Positions 17,974 to 27,423 are shown, counted from the first letter of the stretch. The stretch is 64,000 nt of DNA from Truepera sp965215315 (GCA_965215315.1 CBDCDB010000008.1:3224001-3288000), one strand, 5' to 3'. Numbers and translations are program-made. Notes: generated by a model not told the origin, from the sequence alone.

Positions 17974-19756
17974 ACCTTCGCACCCAACAGCAGACCTTGA
18001 AAACCGGATCGACGCACTTAACCGCCTCGCCTGGGAGCTTCGCCACACCGACCCCAAACGGGCCCTTGAAGAGGCGCGTACTGCCTACACCGAGGCGATC
18101 GCTGCGGCTTATAGTTGCGGTGAAGCCTACAGCCTCCTGACGCTCGCGTTTTGTCACCTGCGCCTCGCTGAACCTACAGTTGCCCTCGAGCAGGCGCTAA
18201 GGGGGCTTTCACTGTTTGAGACCCTTGAGGAACCCGAGGGTAAACGCCGCGCCCTCAACCTGCTGGGGATTATTTACGGTGAATCGGACAACCTGACGGG
18301 CGCGTTAGAGACGTTTTTAAGTATTCAGCAGCTCTGTGAAGAGCTTGGAGACGGAGCTGGGGAAGCGGACGCGCTCAATAATACGGGCGTTGCCTGCCTC
18401 TATTTAGGCGATTATACGGGGGCGCTCGAGTTCCACTCCCGGAGCCTCACGCTCTACGAGCAGCTCGGTTCAAAGCCGGGTCAAGGCAAAACGCTCCTGA
18501 ATATCGGTGTGGTGCATTACGAACTCGGTCATTTCGGGGCGGCGCTCGGCTACCTGCTTAAAAGTCTGAGGATTGTAGAGGGTCTCGAGGAGAAACACAC
18601 CTACGCGCTCGTATCAGGCAACCTCGGGCGCACCTACCTCAAACTGGGCCAGCACGAAGAGGCGCTCAGCTATATCCAGAAAAGCCTGTCGCTGATGGAA
18701 GCGCTCGGCGACCAGCTCGGCAGTAGCTACGCACGTGATCATCTTGGACTCGCCTATCAAGAGTTCGGGCAAGAAGTCGAGGCGCACCGCTGCTGGACGG
18801 CAAGTCTGGAAACGAAAGAGGCGCTCGGTGACAAAAAGGGTGCCGCTGAGACAGCTCTTCATCTGGGCCGTTTGTACCTCTCCGGCGGCGTTCTGCACAG
18901 CCAGGAACAGGCGCTGGGGGTATTGCGAGCAGGGCTTTTGAGCGCGCAGAGTGCCGACGCCAAGGTCGAAACGTATATGTGCCATCAGGTGCTCGCCAAG
19001 GTATACCAGCAACAAGGAGCGTTCTTAAAAGCTTACGAGCATCTAGAGCATTACGCAAACGTCAAATCAGCGGTATTTAACACCGATTCCGACCTACGCT
19101 TTCAGAGTTTACGGGTTCGCTCCGAGATCGAGCAAGCCGAGCGTGAGCGCGAAATCTTCCGCCTTAAAAATGTCGAGCTGGCCAACGCCCTGAGCGAACT
19201 TCACGACCTGACGGCTTCGCTGCAACGCGCCGACGAGGAAAAGTCGCAGCTGCTCAAGCAGCTCGAGGTTCAGGCCCAGCGTGACGCCCTGACCGGACTC
19301 TACAACCGCCGCTACTTTGACACGCAGCTCGAGCACGAGTTTAGCCGCGCGACCCGTTTTGAACGTACCCTGAGCGTCGTGATGTGTGACATTGACAACT
19401 TTAAGACCGTTAACGACACCTATTCCCATCAGGTCGGCGACGACGTACTCAGGCGCGTCTCGGGTATCTTAAGCGAGAGCTTGAGAAAAGTCGATACGCT
19501 CGCTCGTTACGGCGGCGAAGAGTTCGTTATGCTCTTGCCGGAAACCTCAGCGGAAGAAGCGGCGCGGCTTTGCGAAAGGATGCGCCGAACCGTTGAAAAC
19601 CATGCTTGGAACGAGCTCTATGATGGTCTCGTGGTCACTGTCAGTATTGGTATTGCCGACGATCTCAGCGTTCCCAACCACGAAAAACTGATCTACTACG
19701 CCGACAAAAAGCAGTACCAGGCCAAACGCAGCGGTAAAAACCAGGTTAGATTTTAG
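17954..19756 (+). CDS. TPR-repeat diguanylate cyclase (GGDEF)
   Basis: A 600-residue soluble protein. Residues 20-385 form about nine tetratricopeptide repeats (for example ALNNTGVACLYLGDYTGALE), followed by a coiled coil (about 385-440) and a C-terminal GGDEF domain (about 440-600) with DALTGLYNRRYFD and an intact active site written GGEEF. It should make cyclic-di-GMP from two GTP, with the TPR array sensing a protein or peptide partner. No transmembrane segment or EAL domain is present. The start is uncertain among GTG 17954, ATG 17957 and ATG 17960. Confidence 0.93.
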   Translation: MMMEARKPSHPTADLENRIDALNRLAWELRHTDPKRALEEARTAYTEAIAAAYSCGEAYSLLTLAFCHLRLAEPTVALEQALRGLSLFETLEEPEGKRRALNLLGIIYGESDNLTGALETFLSIQQLCEELGDGAGEADALNNTGVACLYLGDYTGALEFHSRSLTLYEQLGSKPGQGKTLLNIGVVHYELGHFGAALGYLLKSLRIVEGLEEKHTYALVSGNLGRTYLKLGQHEEALSYIQKSLSLMEALGDQLGSSYARDHLGLAYQEFGQEVEAHRCWTASLETKEALGDKKGAAETALHLGRLYLSGGVLHSQEQALGVLRAGLLSAQSADAKVETYMCHQVLAKVYQQQGAFLKAYEHLEHYANVKSAVFNTDSDLRFQSLRVRSEIEQAEREREIFRLKNVELANALSELHDLTASLQRADEEKSQLLKQLEVQAQRDALTGLYNRRYFDTQLEHEFSRATRFERTLSVVMCDIDNFKTVNDTYSHQVGDDVLRRVSGILSESLRKVDTLARYGGEEFVMLLPETSAEEAARLCERMRRTVENHAWNELYDGLVVTVSIGIADDLSVPNHEKLIYYADKKQYQAKRSGKNQVRF

Positions 19757-20001
19757 CGCCAGCCTTTCTGCTCAAAATGTGTGCTAGAAGTGTCTTTTGA
19801 CGAGTGTCGGCGTCCTGTTTCCGTGACGTGCCAGGAAAGTCCGGCATGTAATCATTTCTGAACGCGACGTCTTTATGAACCTGTTGAGCGGTTTGCCGAT
19901 TGGTATCTTCTGGTTCAGCACAGTTCGCGTCTGGAGCATAGCAGTGATTTTTCCTTATGAACATCTTAGACTCGGCTCAAAACGGTGCGCGTCGTACTAT
20001 A

Positions 20002-20927
20002 TAGCACCTAACAGCCAAGAAGCTACAATGAAGGCATGGGAGCGCCTTACAGTAGAGACTTACGCTTAGGCGTGTTAGCGGCTTTGGATGAAGGGCTGAG
20101 CAAGACGGAGGTACATCGGCAGTTCAAGATCAGCCGGAGCACGGTAGACGATTGGCTTAAACTGCGAGCAGAAACAGGCAAGGTAACGGCAAACACAGAC
20201 TACTATCGCGGGCGTCCTGCGGTACTAGGCAACACCGCAGAGGTGCGGGCTTTTACCGCAGCGCAGCAGCACCGCGCACTTACAGAGATGGCGGCAGCGT
20301 GGCAACGAGAGCAAGGCGCAAGGCTGAGTACGATGGCGTTTTCTAGAGCACTTAAGCGACTTGGCTATACGCGTAAAAGAAGAGCTATCTCTACCGGGAG
20401 CGCTCACCAGCAGCACGGCAAGCCTTCGAGCAGGAGCTAAGCACACTAGACCCGGAGAAGTGCGTGTATATCGATGAAGCTGGCGTTGAGAACACGCTCG
20501 ACTATAGCTACGGCTGGAGCCTCAGTACACGCTGCAGTGCTGAGAAGCTGGGACATTTTACCCAGCGCGTCTCGATGATTGCCGCCTGGTGTCAGGGTAA
20601 GGTCTTGGCACCGATGACCTTCACCGGTTACTGCGACGGCACGGTAGTCGAGACCTGGTTTGAGCAGGTGCTCATCCCTACGTTAAAAGCTGGGCAGGTC
20701 GTTATTCTTGATAACGCCTCATTTCACCGTCAAGCAACCCTGCAAAAGTTACTCGAGCCGCTCGGTTGCCGTCTACTCGCCCTACCGCCTTATTCTCCTG
20801 ACCTCAACCTCATCGAGCCGCTATGGAACCAGATTAAAGCCCTTATTAAACATCATCCTGACCTAGACCGTGCTTTCCATGACAAGGTAAATGACGCTTT
20901 TTGTAGCCTCTAAACCGTTAGATGCTA
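20002..20927 (+). mobile_element. IS630-family insertion sequence (926 bp)
   Basis: Ends are imperfect inverted repeats: left TAGCACCTAACAG, right (read inward from the other strand) TAGCATCTAACGG. TA dinucleotides flank both ends (20000-20001 and 20928-20929), matching the TA target duplication of IS630/Tc1-mariner elements. The element carries one transposase read in two frames. It lies between a diguanylate cyclase and a subtilase and does not break a recognisable gene. Confidence 0.85.
20036..20913 (+). CDS. IS630-family transposase, made by -1 frameshift
   Basis: The first frame (20036-20440) encodes a helix-turn-helix DNA-binding domain (LSKTEVHRQFKISRSTVDDW) and a winged-helix linker. 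The second (open from about 20377 to 20913) encodes the DDE catalytic domain with YIDEAG, VILDNASFHR and PPYSPDLNLIEPLWN. If the ribosome slips back one base at T-AAA-AGA (20374-20380), the two join as LGYTRKKKSYLYRERSPAAR, which is the normal IS630 sequence. Programmed -1 slippage on A-rich sites is known in this family, so the gene may be functional. A plain frameshift mutation is the alternative. Confidence 0.85.
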
Positions 20928-20941
20928 TATCTGTTGCAACG

Positions 20942-20976
20942 AAAAAGTGAAGAGGTTTCCGCCGCTTCACTTTTTA
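20942..20976. terminator. Bidirectional terminator between IS630 and subtilase
   Basis: A perfect 11-bp stem AAAAAGTGAAG/CTTCACTTTTT with an 11-base loop. It lies just outside the insertion sequence and would serve the leftward subtilase gene as well. Confidence 0.85.
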
Positions 20977-21023
20977 TTTACGATGTTCAGCGTAGCTTCA
21001 AAAGGTACTGCGACTAGAAAAGA

Positions 21024-22283
21024 CTACCAGGCGACGGCTTGTAGCAGACGCTCTAGGTTGAGCCGTCCGTAACCGAGTCTGCCGTAGGGCCAGTTGCCCG
21101 GTAGATTGTCAACAGTGTCGGCGCTGCTCTCGAGCCGCCGGGTCAGGTCGCCCGCGCTCAGATGCCTTTCGCCGAGGGCGAGGGCGAGCGCTCCGGAAAC
21201 CATCGCGGTCGCCGAGGAGGTGCCTGTCCAGGCGGCTACCCTGTTCCCGGGAGCAGGCGTATAAATAGACTCTCCGGGTGCGAGCAGCTCGAGTTCAGGC
21301 CCGTACGCTGAAAAGGCCGATTTAACATCGGACGAGTCGACGCTGCCGACGCCGATCACCTGAGCGTCGTAACGCGCCGGATACGCGACCTGCGCCTCGC
21401 CGGTGTTACCGACTGACGCGACTAGCAAAACACCGTTGTTGCGCGCGTAGCTAATCACAGACTCTAGAGATCTCAGATCGGTGTCGGTACTGAGCGACAA
21501 GTTGATGATGTCGGCGTCGTAGTAGACGGCCCAGGCCACGGCTATCGTTACGCTGATCAGGTCGCCCGAGCCGTCGCCGCCGAGCGCTCTGAGGGGCAAG
21601 ATCGTTGCGTTGGGCGCGACTTGGGTGATGATCCCGGCGATACCGGTGCCGTGCCCGTAATTTGAGCCGTTAGCTTCTGCCGGGTTGCGGTCGCCGTCTA
21701 CGAAGTCGCCCCACTCTCTGACGGGCGCGAGCTTACCGGCGAACGCCGGGTGGTTCTTGTCGATGCCGGTATCAATGACCGCAACTTTAACCCCTGCACC
21801 TAACCGCGGTGCGTCCCGCTGCCCTTCGGCGAGGCGAAGCTGGTGCCAAAAGTTCATATTTTCGGTGAACGTGGTCGGTTCGCCGCTACTCCACGCCGAG
21901 TTTCCACCTGTCTGCGCGGTAAAGCCGCCCCAGTTGGCAATCATGTCTTTCCACTGTTGGCCCTCCGCTTTAGCCTCGGGGATGCTAAAGACGTTCCGGT
22001 TGGGGTCGGCGTCGGCGCTTAGGGGGCGCAGGCCGCGCTCGAGCCCCAAAACCGCAAAGCCCGCCTCAGGTTCCCACACGACAATTTTTCCGTCATACGC
22101 TCGTTCAACCTCGGCGCGGGTGGCGGACGCGTCAATCTCAACGCTGAGCGACGCATCAAACTGTTCCGGGGCGTCCGGCAGCGCCCGCTGCGGTTCACTG
22201 TAGGTGTTGCACGCCGTCAAAACGAGGAGTACCCAGGCTAGCTGTGTCGCTAGAAGTTTTTTTACGTTACGCCGTTGCCACAT
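21024..22283 (-). CDS. Subtilisin-family (S8) serine protease lipoprotein
   Basis: A 419-residue lipoprotein protease. The signal peptide ends VLLVLTAC. The catalytic triad is intact: Asp in VAVIDTGID (about 172), His in YGHGTGIAG (about 210) and Ser in GTSSATAMVSG (about 365). A prodomain (about 45-90) precedes it. It is shorter than the protease at 7016 and lacks C-terminal beta domains. A purine-rich GAGAGAGG lies about 12 bases before the ATG. It is a single gene ended by the shared hairpin near the insertion sequence. Confidence 0.92.
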   Translation of the reverse strand: MWQRRNVKKLLATQLAWVLLVLTACNTYSEPQRALPDAPEQFDASLSVEIDASATRAEVERAYDGKIVVWEPEAGFAVLGLERGLRPLSADADPNRNVFSIPEAKAEGQQWKDMIANWGGFTAQTGGNSAWSSGEPTTFTENMNFWHQLRLAEGQRDAPRLGAGVKVAVIDTGIDKNHPAFAGKLAPVREWGDFVDGDRNPAEANGSNYGHGTGIAGIITQVAPNATILPLRALGGDGSGDLISVTIAVAWAVYYDADIINLSLSTDTDLRSLESVISYARNNGVLLVASVGNTGEAQVAYPARYDAQVIGVGSVDSSDVKSAFSAYGPELELLAPGESIYTPAPGNRVAAWTGTSSATAMVSGALALALGERHLSAGDLTRRLESSADTVDNLPGNWPYGRLGYGRLNLERLLQAVAW

Positions 22284-22847
22284 CGTTTCACAACCTCTCT
22301 CTACGCTTTTCCTGTTTCACATCTCGCATGGTCTGTCCACTACCGCCACCTTTTTTACACCCCGAAGCTCGTTGCGCAGAGGAGGCCGGAGCGGTGTATT
22401 TAGCTGAGCTTTATATGGCAGACCATGGACCCATACGCTAACGGTCACATATCAAGTATGATTCTTCACAAACGGGCTTAGGCGAGTAAGATTTTTCACA
22501 CCAGTATTTCAGCAGTGGTTTTGCGGTACGTGAAGGTGCTCGTTTAGATACGCTACCAAACCCGAAACCGATCTGGACATTTAGCCATTTAGCCGCTGCT
22601 GCTCGAGCTTTACGCTTGTTCCAAAGGCGGCCGTAGGTGCTGCATTCACGCGTCCCTTTGCGTATCTATGTAACAAGACCCGGTTACGCCGGAAGCTGTG
22701 CGTATCAGCAAGGAGCAACCGGGCGGCCCTGCATCCAAACCTCGCTGAACTGCGTAAATGCCCCCACATGACGATGACGAGCTTTTACGGCGTCAGGTGC
22801 AAGTTCCAAATATAAGAGGAGCGCTGCAGTCTTTAACACCCCCGAGG
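22284..22847. other. Long intergenic stretch, no supported gene
   Basis: This stretch of 564 bases lies between divergent protease and meaB genes. I see no convincing ORF. It holds a 7-bp inverted repeat CCCGGTT/AACCGGG around 22679-22723, one TTTTACGG word near 22786, and repeated TACGC/CGTATC fragments. It may contain degraded sequence. Confidence 0.4.
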
Positions 22848-22853
22848 TATGCT
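22848..22853 (+). promoter_or_regulatory. Leaderless -10 box of meaB
   Basis: TATGCT, 5 bases before the GTG at 22859. Confidence 0.5.
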
Positions 22854-22858
22854 AAAGC

Positions 22859-23845
22859 GTGAACGCTGCCCCTCAAAGCCTCGTTGCATGCTTTAGCGAC
22901 CGCAATGAACGCGCACTGGCGCGGGGTATCAGCCTGCTCGAGGCCGGTGACGCAGCCGGTGAAGCGCTCCTTCAGGCGGTGCGGGCACACAGTAGCGAGC
23001 CACCCAGCAGTGCGCCACACCAGCACAAGCGGGGCGGCGGGGCGCATATCGTCGGCGTTACGGGCAGCCCCGGCAGCGGCAAAAGCACCCTGACGGACGC
23101 GCTCATTGCGGCGGCGCGGGCAGAAGGTCAAACGGTCGCTGTCCTCGCTATCGACCCGACCAGCCCGTACAGCGGCGGCGCAATTCTGGGCGACCGCGTG
23201 CGGATGATGCGTCACCACCGGGACGCGGAGGTGTTCATCCGCTCGATGGCGACGCGCGGGCACCTGGGCGGTTTGGCGGCGGCAACGTTGCAGGTTACGG
23301 CGCTTCTGGACGCTTATGGGTTCGATCTGATTGTGCTCGAGACCGTCGGCGTCGGGCAGTCTGAAATCGACGTCGTGCGGGTTGCCGATACGACGCTCCT
23401 GCTGCTGACCCCCGGTCAGGGCGACGGCGTGCAGGCGTTCAAAGCGGGCATTATGGAAATTGCCGACGTATTTGTCATCAACAAGGCCGACAGACCCGGT
23501 AGCGGACGTTTACGGCGTGAGGTCAAGGCGGCGCTCGAGCTTGCCCCGCACGACGAAACCACCTGGTCGCCGCCGATCTTAGAAACGGTGGCCTCGTCAG
23601 GTCAGGGTGTTTCAGAACTTTTGCAACTGCTGAAGACGCACCGCGACCGTCTCGAAGAGACCGGCGAGTTGGGCGCGTTACGGCAGCGGCGGGTTTATTT
23701 TGAGGTTTCAGCGCTGCTCAGTGAGCAGCTCAGGAGGCGTTTGGAAGGGCTCGAGCCCGGTTCTCTAGAGTCGGTGCTAAAGGGTAAAGTGTCCGCCGCC
23801 GAGGTCGTCTCTAGGCTTTTAGGTGAAGCGCGTGAACGCGTGTGA
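22859..23845 (+). CDS. meaB: Methylmalonyl-CoA mutase-associated GTPase MeaB
   Basis: A 328-residue G3E-family GTPase that protects and reloads B12-dependent methylmalonyl-CoA mutase. It has the Walker A GSPGSGKST (about 70), the AIDPTSPYSGGAILGDRVRM block, ETVGVGQSE (switch/Walker B) and the base-recognition NKAD. No mutase gene is in the window, so the partner is elsewhere. The downstream coaD starts 13 bases after its stop. The GTG start lies 5 bases from a TATGCT box. Confidence 0.95.
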   Translation: MNAAPQSLVACFSDRNERALARGISLLEAGDAAGEALLQAVRAHSSEPPSSAPHQHKRGGGAHIVGVTGSPGSGKSTLTDALIAAARAEGQTVAVLAIDPTSPYSGGAILGDRVRMMRHHRDAEVFIRSMATRGHLGGLAAATLQVTALLDAYGFDLIVLETVGVGQSEIDVVRVADTTLLLLTPGQGDGVQAFKAGIMEIADVFVINKADRPGSGRLRREVKAALELAPHDETTWSPPILETVASSGQGVSELLQLLKTHRDRLEETGELGALRQRRVYFEVSALLSEQLRRRLEGLEPGSLESVLKGKVSAAEVVSRLLGEARERV

Positions 23846-23858
23846 AACGCACGGTTGC

Positions 23859-24332
23859 ATGAAAGCCGTCTATCCGGGGTCGTTCGACCCGCTGCACAAC
23901 GGGCATCTAGACATCATCCGGCGCAGCCGCAGCGTTTGCGACCACCTGACGGTCGCCGTTTTGGACAATTCACTTAAAAGCAGCAAACTTCTCACGCCGG
24001 AGGTGCGTGTGCAGCTCATCCGTGAGGCGGCAGCTGACCTGAAGAACGTCAAAGTCGAGACGTTTTCCGGGTTGCTGACGGACTACGCAAGGGCCAACGA
24101 GCTGCAAATCATCATCAAAAGTTTACGGGGGGCGGTAGACCTCGAGTACGAAGCGCAGATGGCGAGGCTTAACCGTATGCTCTACCCGGACGCCGAAACG
24201 CTGTTTCTGCTCGCCGCGCCCGAATGGTCGTTCGTGTCCTCGACGCGGGTACGTGAGCTCGCCAGGTTGGGGGCCGACGTTTCGGGCCTGGTACCTGCAG
24301 CGACGCTAAACGCTCTACTAAACACAGGATGA
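23859..24332 (+). CDS. coaD: Phosphopantetheine adenylyltransferase
   Basis: A 157-residue enzyme that makes dephospho-CoA from 4'-phosphopantetheine and ATP, the fourth step of CoA synthesis. It has the nucleotidyltransferase motif YPGSFDPLHNGH at the N-terminus, the KSLRGAVDLEYE block and the terminal SFVSSTRVRELA. The ATG at 23859 starts the conserved fold; an upstream in-frame start would add 12 residues overlapping meaB. The downstream transporter overlaps its stop by 4 bases, so meaB-coaD-eamA is probably one transcript. Confidence 0.97.
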   Translation: MKAVYPGSFDPLHNGHLDIIRRSRSVCDHLTVAVLDNSLKSSKLLTPEVRVQLIREAAADLKNVKVETFSGLLTDYARANELQIIIKSLRGAVDLEYEAQMARLNRMLYPDAETLFLLAAPEWSFVSSTRVRELARLGADVSGLVPAATLNALLNTG

Positions 24333-25213
24333 AGACCTCGCCCGTAACGACCTCCGCTACGGTTTACCGGATTTACGCCCTTACTGCGCTGGCTATGGTT
24401 GCGTTTGCCGCCAACTCGGTGTTAAACCGGCTGGCGCTGCAAACGACCCCGGTAGACGCCACAACGTTTACGGCGGTGCGTCTGCTGAGCGGGGCGCTGA
24501 TGCTCGGCTTTATTGCTCTACTGCGGAATCGGTCTGGCGTCTCGGCCATCTTTTCCGCCGGGAGTTGGCCTTCAGCGGGGGCGCTGTTCGTCTACGCTGT
24601 CGCCTTTTCGTTCGCTTACACGGTGCTCCAGACAGGAACCGGAGCTTTACTGCTCTTCGGCGTCGTACAGCTGACGATGCTCGGGTACGGTTTGGGACGC
24701 GGCGAACGCTTTTCTGCCCTTCAGACTCTAGGATTGATGGCGGCGCTCGGCGGTCTCGTTTACCTCGTGCTACCCGGACTGAGTGCGCCGCCCCTCGGCC
24801 CCGCGCTGCTTATGGCCTTGGCAGGGGCAGCGTGGGGCGTGTATTCGCTGCGGGGGCGCGGCTCGAGCGACCCGGCGGGGGTCTCAGCCGGGAACTTTTT
24901 ACGGACGGTGCCCTTGGCTGCCCTGCTGGTTCTGTTCGTTCTACTGCTGCCCGGTACAGCTTTGCGGCTTAGCGGTCTCGGCGTCATTTACGCGGCGCTT
25001 TCGGGGGCTGTTACCTCGGGTCTCGGGTATCTGGTTTGGTACGCGGCGCTGCCGTCTTTACGGGCGACGACAGCGGGCGCGGTGCAGCTCTGTGTACCGG
25101 TACTCGCGGCGCTCGGCGGCGTCATCCTTTTGGGAGAACCCGTGACGCTGCGGCTGGCGCTCGCTTCGGCAACTATTCTTGGAGGGATCGCGCTGGTGTT
25201 GAGGGGCCGCTGA
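24329..25213 (+). CDS. EamA/DMT-family transporter
   Basis: A 294-residue inner-membrane protein with ten predicted helices arranged as two EamA repeats (about 15-145 and 150-290). The first repeat has FAANSVLNRLAL and the second LLGEPVTLRLALAS, typical of drug/metabolite exporters. The substrate is unknown. Its ATG overlaps the coaD stop (ATGA). A second, distant EamA paralogue lies at 26526. Confidence 0.88.
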   Translation: MKTSPVTTSATVYRIYALTALAMVAFAANSVLNRLALQTTPVDATTFTAVRLLSGALMLGFIALLRNRSGVSAIFSAGSWPSAGALFVYAVAFSFAYTVLQTGTGALLLFGVVQLTMLGYGLGRGERFSALQTLGLMAALGGLVYLVLPGLSAPPLGPALLMALAGAAWGVYSLRGRGSSDPAGVSAGNFLRTVPLAALLVLFVLLLPGTALRLSGLGVIYAALSGAVTSGLGYLVWYAALPSLRATTAGAVQLCVPVLAALGGVILLGEPVTLRLALASATILGGIALVLRGR

Positions 25214-25402
25214 GGGCCTACCCTAGCAGAACTCAAACTGGCTTACGCGCCGGTGTTTGTGTCCGACTAGCCCACAGCTCTGGGACGCTCTAATGCACCA
25301 TTCAAAGCTGTACTTCATCAAAGCTGAATGAAGAGGCCGTAAAAACTCAGGTGAAGCTTTGGGGAAGTCTCGAGCCTTACCGCAAAACCTCTTTGGGAGC
25401 CG

Positions 25403-25436
25403 TATAATTTTCTAATTACGCCGCGTTAGTGCGGCG
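25403..25436 (+). promoter_or_regulatory. Candidate promoter and 5' UTR hairpin of hslO
   Basis: A consensus -10 TATAAT (25403-25408) is followed by an inverted repeat CGCCGC/GCGGCG (25419-25424, 25431-25436) in the presumed leader, about 28 bases before ATG. No clear -35 box is visible. Confidence 0.45.
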
Positions 25437-25464
25437 CTGGAACCATATTCCGAAGGGATAACTT

Positions 25465-26448
25465 ATGTCTTACCTGCTTCGCGGCGTTGCAGCCGCTGGC
25501 GGCGTCCGCGTGGTCGCCGCCGATACAACTCAGCTCGTCGAAGATGCGTGGGTGCGCCACGACACCTCACCGACCGCGACCGCTGCACTGGGCCGCACCC
25601 TGACCGGGGCACTGCTCTTGTCGCACGTACTGCTCAAAAATCCGCAAGACCGGGTGACGCTCCGTTTGCGCGGAGATGGGCCGCTCGGCGGCGTCATTGC
25701 CGACGCTGGCTTGGACGGTGCCGTTCGTGGTTACGCCAACCACCCGAACGCTACATTGCCGCCCCGTCCGGACGGCAAACTCAACGTCGGCGGGGCGCTC
25801 GGCCGGGGCGACCTGCAGGTTATCCGCGCTCACGCGCCCTACGGCGACCCGTACAGCAGTTCGGTAGCTTTGGTCACGGGCGAAATTGCTGAAGATATCG
25901 CGGTGTTTCTGGCGCAGTCCGAGCAGATTCGTTCGGCGGTGCTCCTAGGCGTCTATATCGAGCCCTCCGGTGTGGTCAAGTCCGGCGGCATTATCCTTCA
26001 GGCGATGCCTGACGCTGACGATGCGGCTCTGGATTTACTCGAGGCCAACGTCCGTGCCCTAGGTCAACTGACCGACGCGATGCGCCGCGCGTCACTCCTT
26101 GAAATTGTTGAGGAGCTGTGTTGGGGTCTCGAGTTTGAACTCCTCACCCCCGACGCCCTACCGCTCCGTTTCGAGTGCCGCTGTTCGGACGAAAAAGCGC
26201 TCGACGCCCTCGCCTACTTCTCCCCCGAAGAGCGCGAACGGATGATCGAAGAGGACGGCGGCGCAGAGGTCGTGTGTCACTGGTGCGGCGAAGCCCGCTG
26301 GCTGGGGCCGGAAGCGCTGCGGAGCATTTCACAAAATGAAATCCGTTGCCCCGACTGCGACACCCTTTGGTACCGCGAAGGTCAGGCGACGATGGTGCGC
26401 GAGTCTGAAAGTTGCGCGTGCGGTCGCCCGGTGATGCTGCCTTCTTAG
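25465..26448 (+). CDS. hslO: Hsp33 redox-regulated chaperone with extra C-terminal zinc-ribbon tail
   Basis: A 327-residue holdase activated by oxidation. The N-terminal domain starts SYLLRGVAAAGGVRVVAADTT. The redox switch is the usual four cysteines: CRC near 234-236 and CHWC near 271-274. Hsp33 normally ends soon after; here about 50 more residues follow with a second set, RCPDCDTLW and CACGRP, which look like another zinc ribbon. This could change redox sensitivity. The AAGGGAT ribosome site precedes ATG, with a possible leader hairpin upstream. Confidence 0.93.
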   Translation: MSYLLRGVAAAGGVRVVAADTTQLVEDAWVRHDTSPTATAALGRTLTGALLLSHVLLKNPQDRVTLRLRGDGPLGGVIADAGLDGAVRGYANHPNATLPPRPDGKLNVGGALGRGDLQVIRAHAPYGDPYSSSVALVTGEIAEDIAVFLAQSEQIRSAVLLGVYIEPSGVVKSGGIILQAMPDADDAALDLLEANVRALGQLTDAMRRASLLEIVEELCWGLEFELLTPDALPLRFECRCSDEKALDALAYFSPEERERMIEEDGGAEVVCHWCGEARWLGPEALRSISQNEIRCPDCDTLWYREGQATMVRESESCACGRPVMLPS

Positions 26449-26490
26449 ATTCGGGCTTCACGTGGCGAACAGTTCCGCCGTAAAACCGGA

Positions 26491-26520
26491 TAGGCTACCC
26501 CGTAAATTAGGGGTAGCCTA
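26491..26520. promoter_or_regulatory. Perfect inverted repeat over the -10 box of eamA
   Basis: Arms TAGGCTACCCC/GGGGTAGCCTA (11 bp) with an 8-base spacer. The right arm contains TAGCCT, 6 bases before the ATG at 26526, in the position of a leaderless -10 box. It looks like an operator, and could also end hslO transcription although no T tract follows. Confidence 0.6.
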
Positions 26521-26525
26521 GCTTC

Positions 26526-27422
26526 ATGACCTGGGGTATGTTTCTAAATCTATTCGTCCTCGCCGTTCTCTGGGGTTCGGCGTTTCCTGCGATCAAGCTC
26601 GGTCTGGAGGGCTTGTCGGCGGCGCACCTGACGCTGCTGCGGTTTCTCGTCGCGTCGCTATGTTTTGTGGTCTATCTAGTGACAACCCAAAAGCGTTTGT
26701 TCCCCGACCGGCGTGACCTGCCGACGTTTTTTCTCGCTGGGCTTTTAGGCATTACGACCTATCACCTCGCGCTTAATTACGGCGAGCTACACGTCTCGGC
26801 GGGCGCAGCCAGTCTGATTATCGCTACAGCCCCGGCGCTTACGGCGATTGTGGCGTTTTTCGTCCTCCGTGACCGGCTGCCGCGGCTTGGGTGGGTCGGT
26901 ACGCTCATTTCATTTCTCGGGGTGCTGCTGATTGTTTTAGGCGACAGTGCGGGGTTGAGCCTCAATCCGTTTGCCCTACTCATCCTTCTCGCAGCGCTCT
27001 CGACTGCGTTTTTCTCGGTTTTGCAAAAGCCCCTCTTTGTTCGTTACCGGGCGGTCGAGGTGACGGCGTTTTGTACCTGGGCCGGGACGTTGCCGCTGCT
27101 CATTTTTTTACCCGGTTTTACAGCAGATGTAGCGGGTGCGGGCACCGTATCCGTAGCAGCGGCGGTCTACACCGGAATATTCCCGGCAGCGATTGCCTAC
27201 GCGCAGTTTTCATATGCGATTTCCAAACTGCCGGTCACGCTGGCGACGACGTTTCTCTACGCGGTGCCGGTCTTCAGCCTGTTCTTTTCGTGGCTCCTGC
27301 TTGCCGAAGTGCCGTCCCCGTTAACGCTGGTCGGGGGCGTTGTCGCGCTTTCAGGTATTGCTGTCGTGAGCTACGCCAAGCGGCGCGAACAGCGGCTGAC
27401 ACGCGGGGTTGTATCAACCTAA
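26526..27422 (+). CDS. EamA/DMT-family transporter
   Basis: A 298-residue inner-membrane transporter with ten helices in two EamA repeats. Hallmarks include LWGSAFPAIKLGLEGL in helix 1 and LLAEVPSPLTLVGGVVALSG at the second repeat end. It is likely a metabolite exporter; substrate unknown. It appears to be monocistronic, with its start placed directly after a palindromic operator-like site, so it is probably regulated by a dimeric repressor. Confidence 0.9.
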   Translation: MTWGMFLNLFVLAVLWGSAFPAIKLGLEGLSAAHLTLLRFLVASLCFVVYLVTTQKRLFPDRRDLPTFFLAGLLGITTYHLALNYGELHVSAGAASLIIATAPALTAIVAFFVLRDRLPRLGWVGTLISFLGVLLIVLGDSAGLSLNPFALLILLAALSTAFFSVLQKPLFVRYRAVEVTAFCTWAGTLPLLIFLPGFTADVAGAGTVSVAAAVYTGIFPAAIAYAQFSYAISKLPVTLATTFLYAVPVFSLFFSWLLLAEVPSPLTLVGGVVALSGIAVVSYAKRREQRLTRGVVST

Positions 27423-27423
27423 G

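Noticed and set aside
19757..20001. Short ORFs left of the insertion sequence.
   Set aside because: One crosses the IS end, and none has a start signal or recognisable sequence.
22581..22769. Short ORF on the minus strand in the large gap before meaB.
   Set aside because: No ribosome site or promoter box, and no recognisable sequence.
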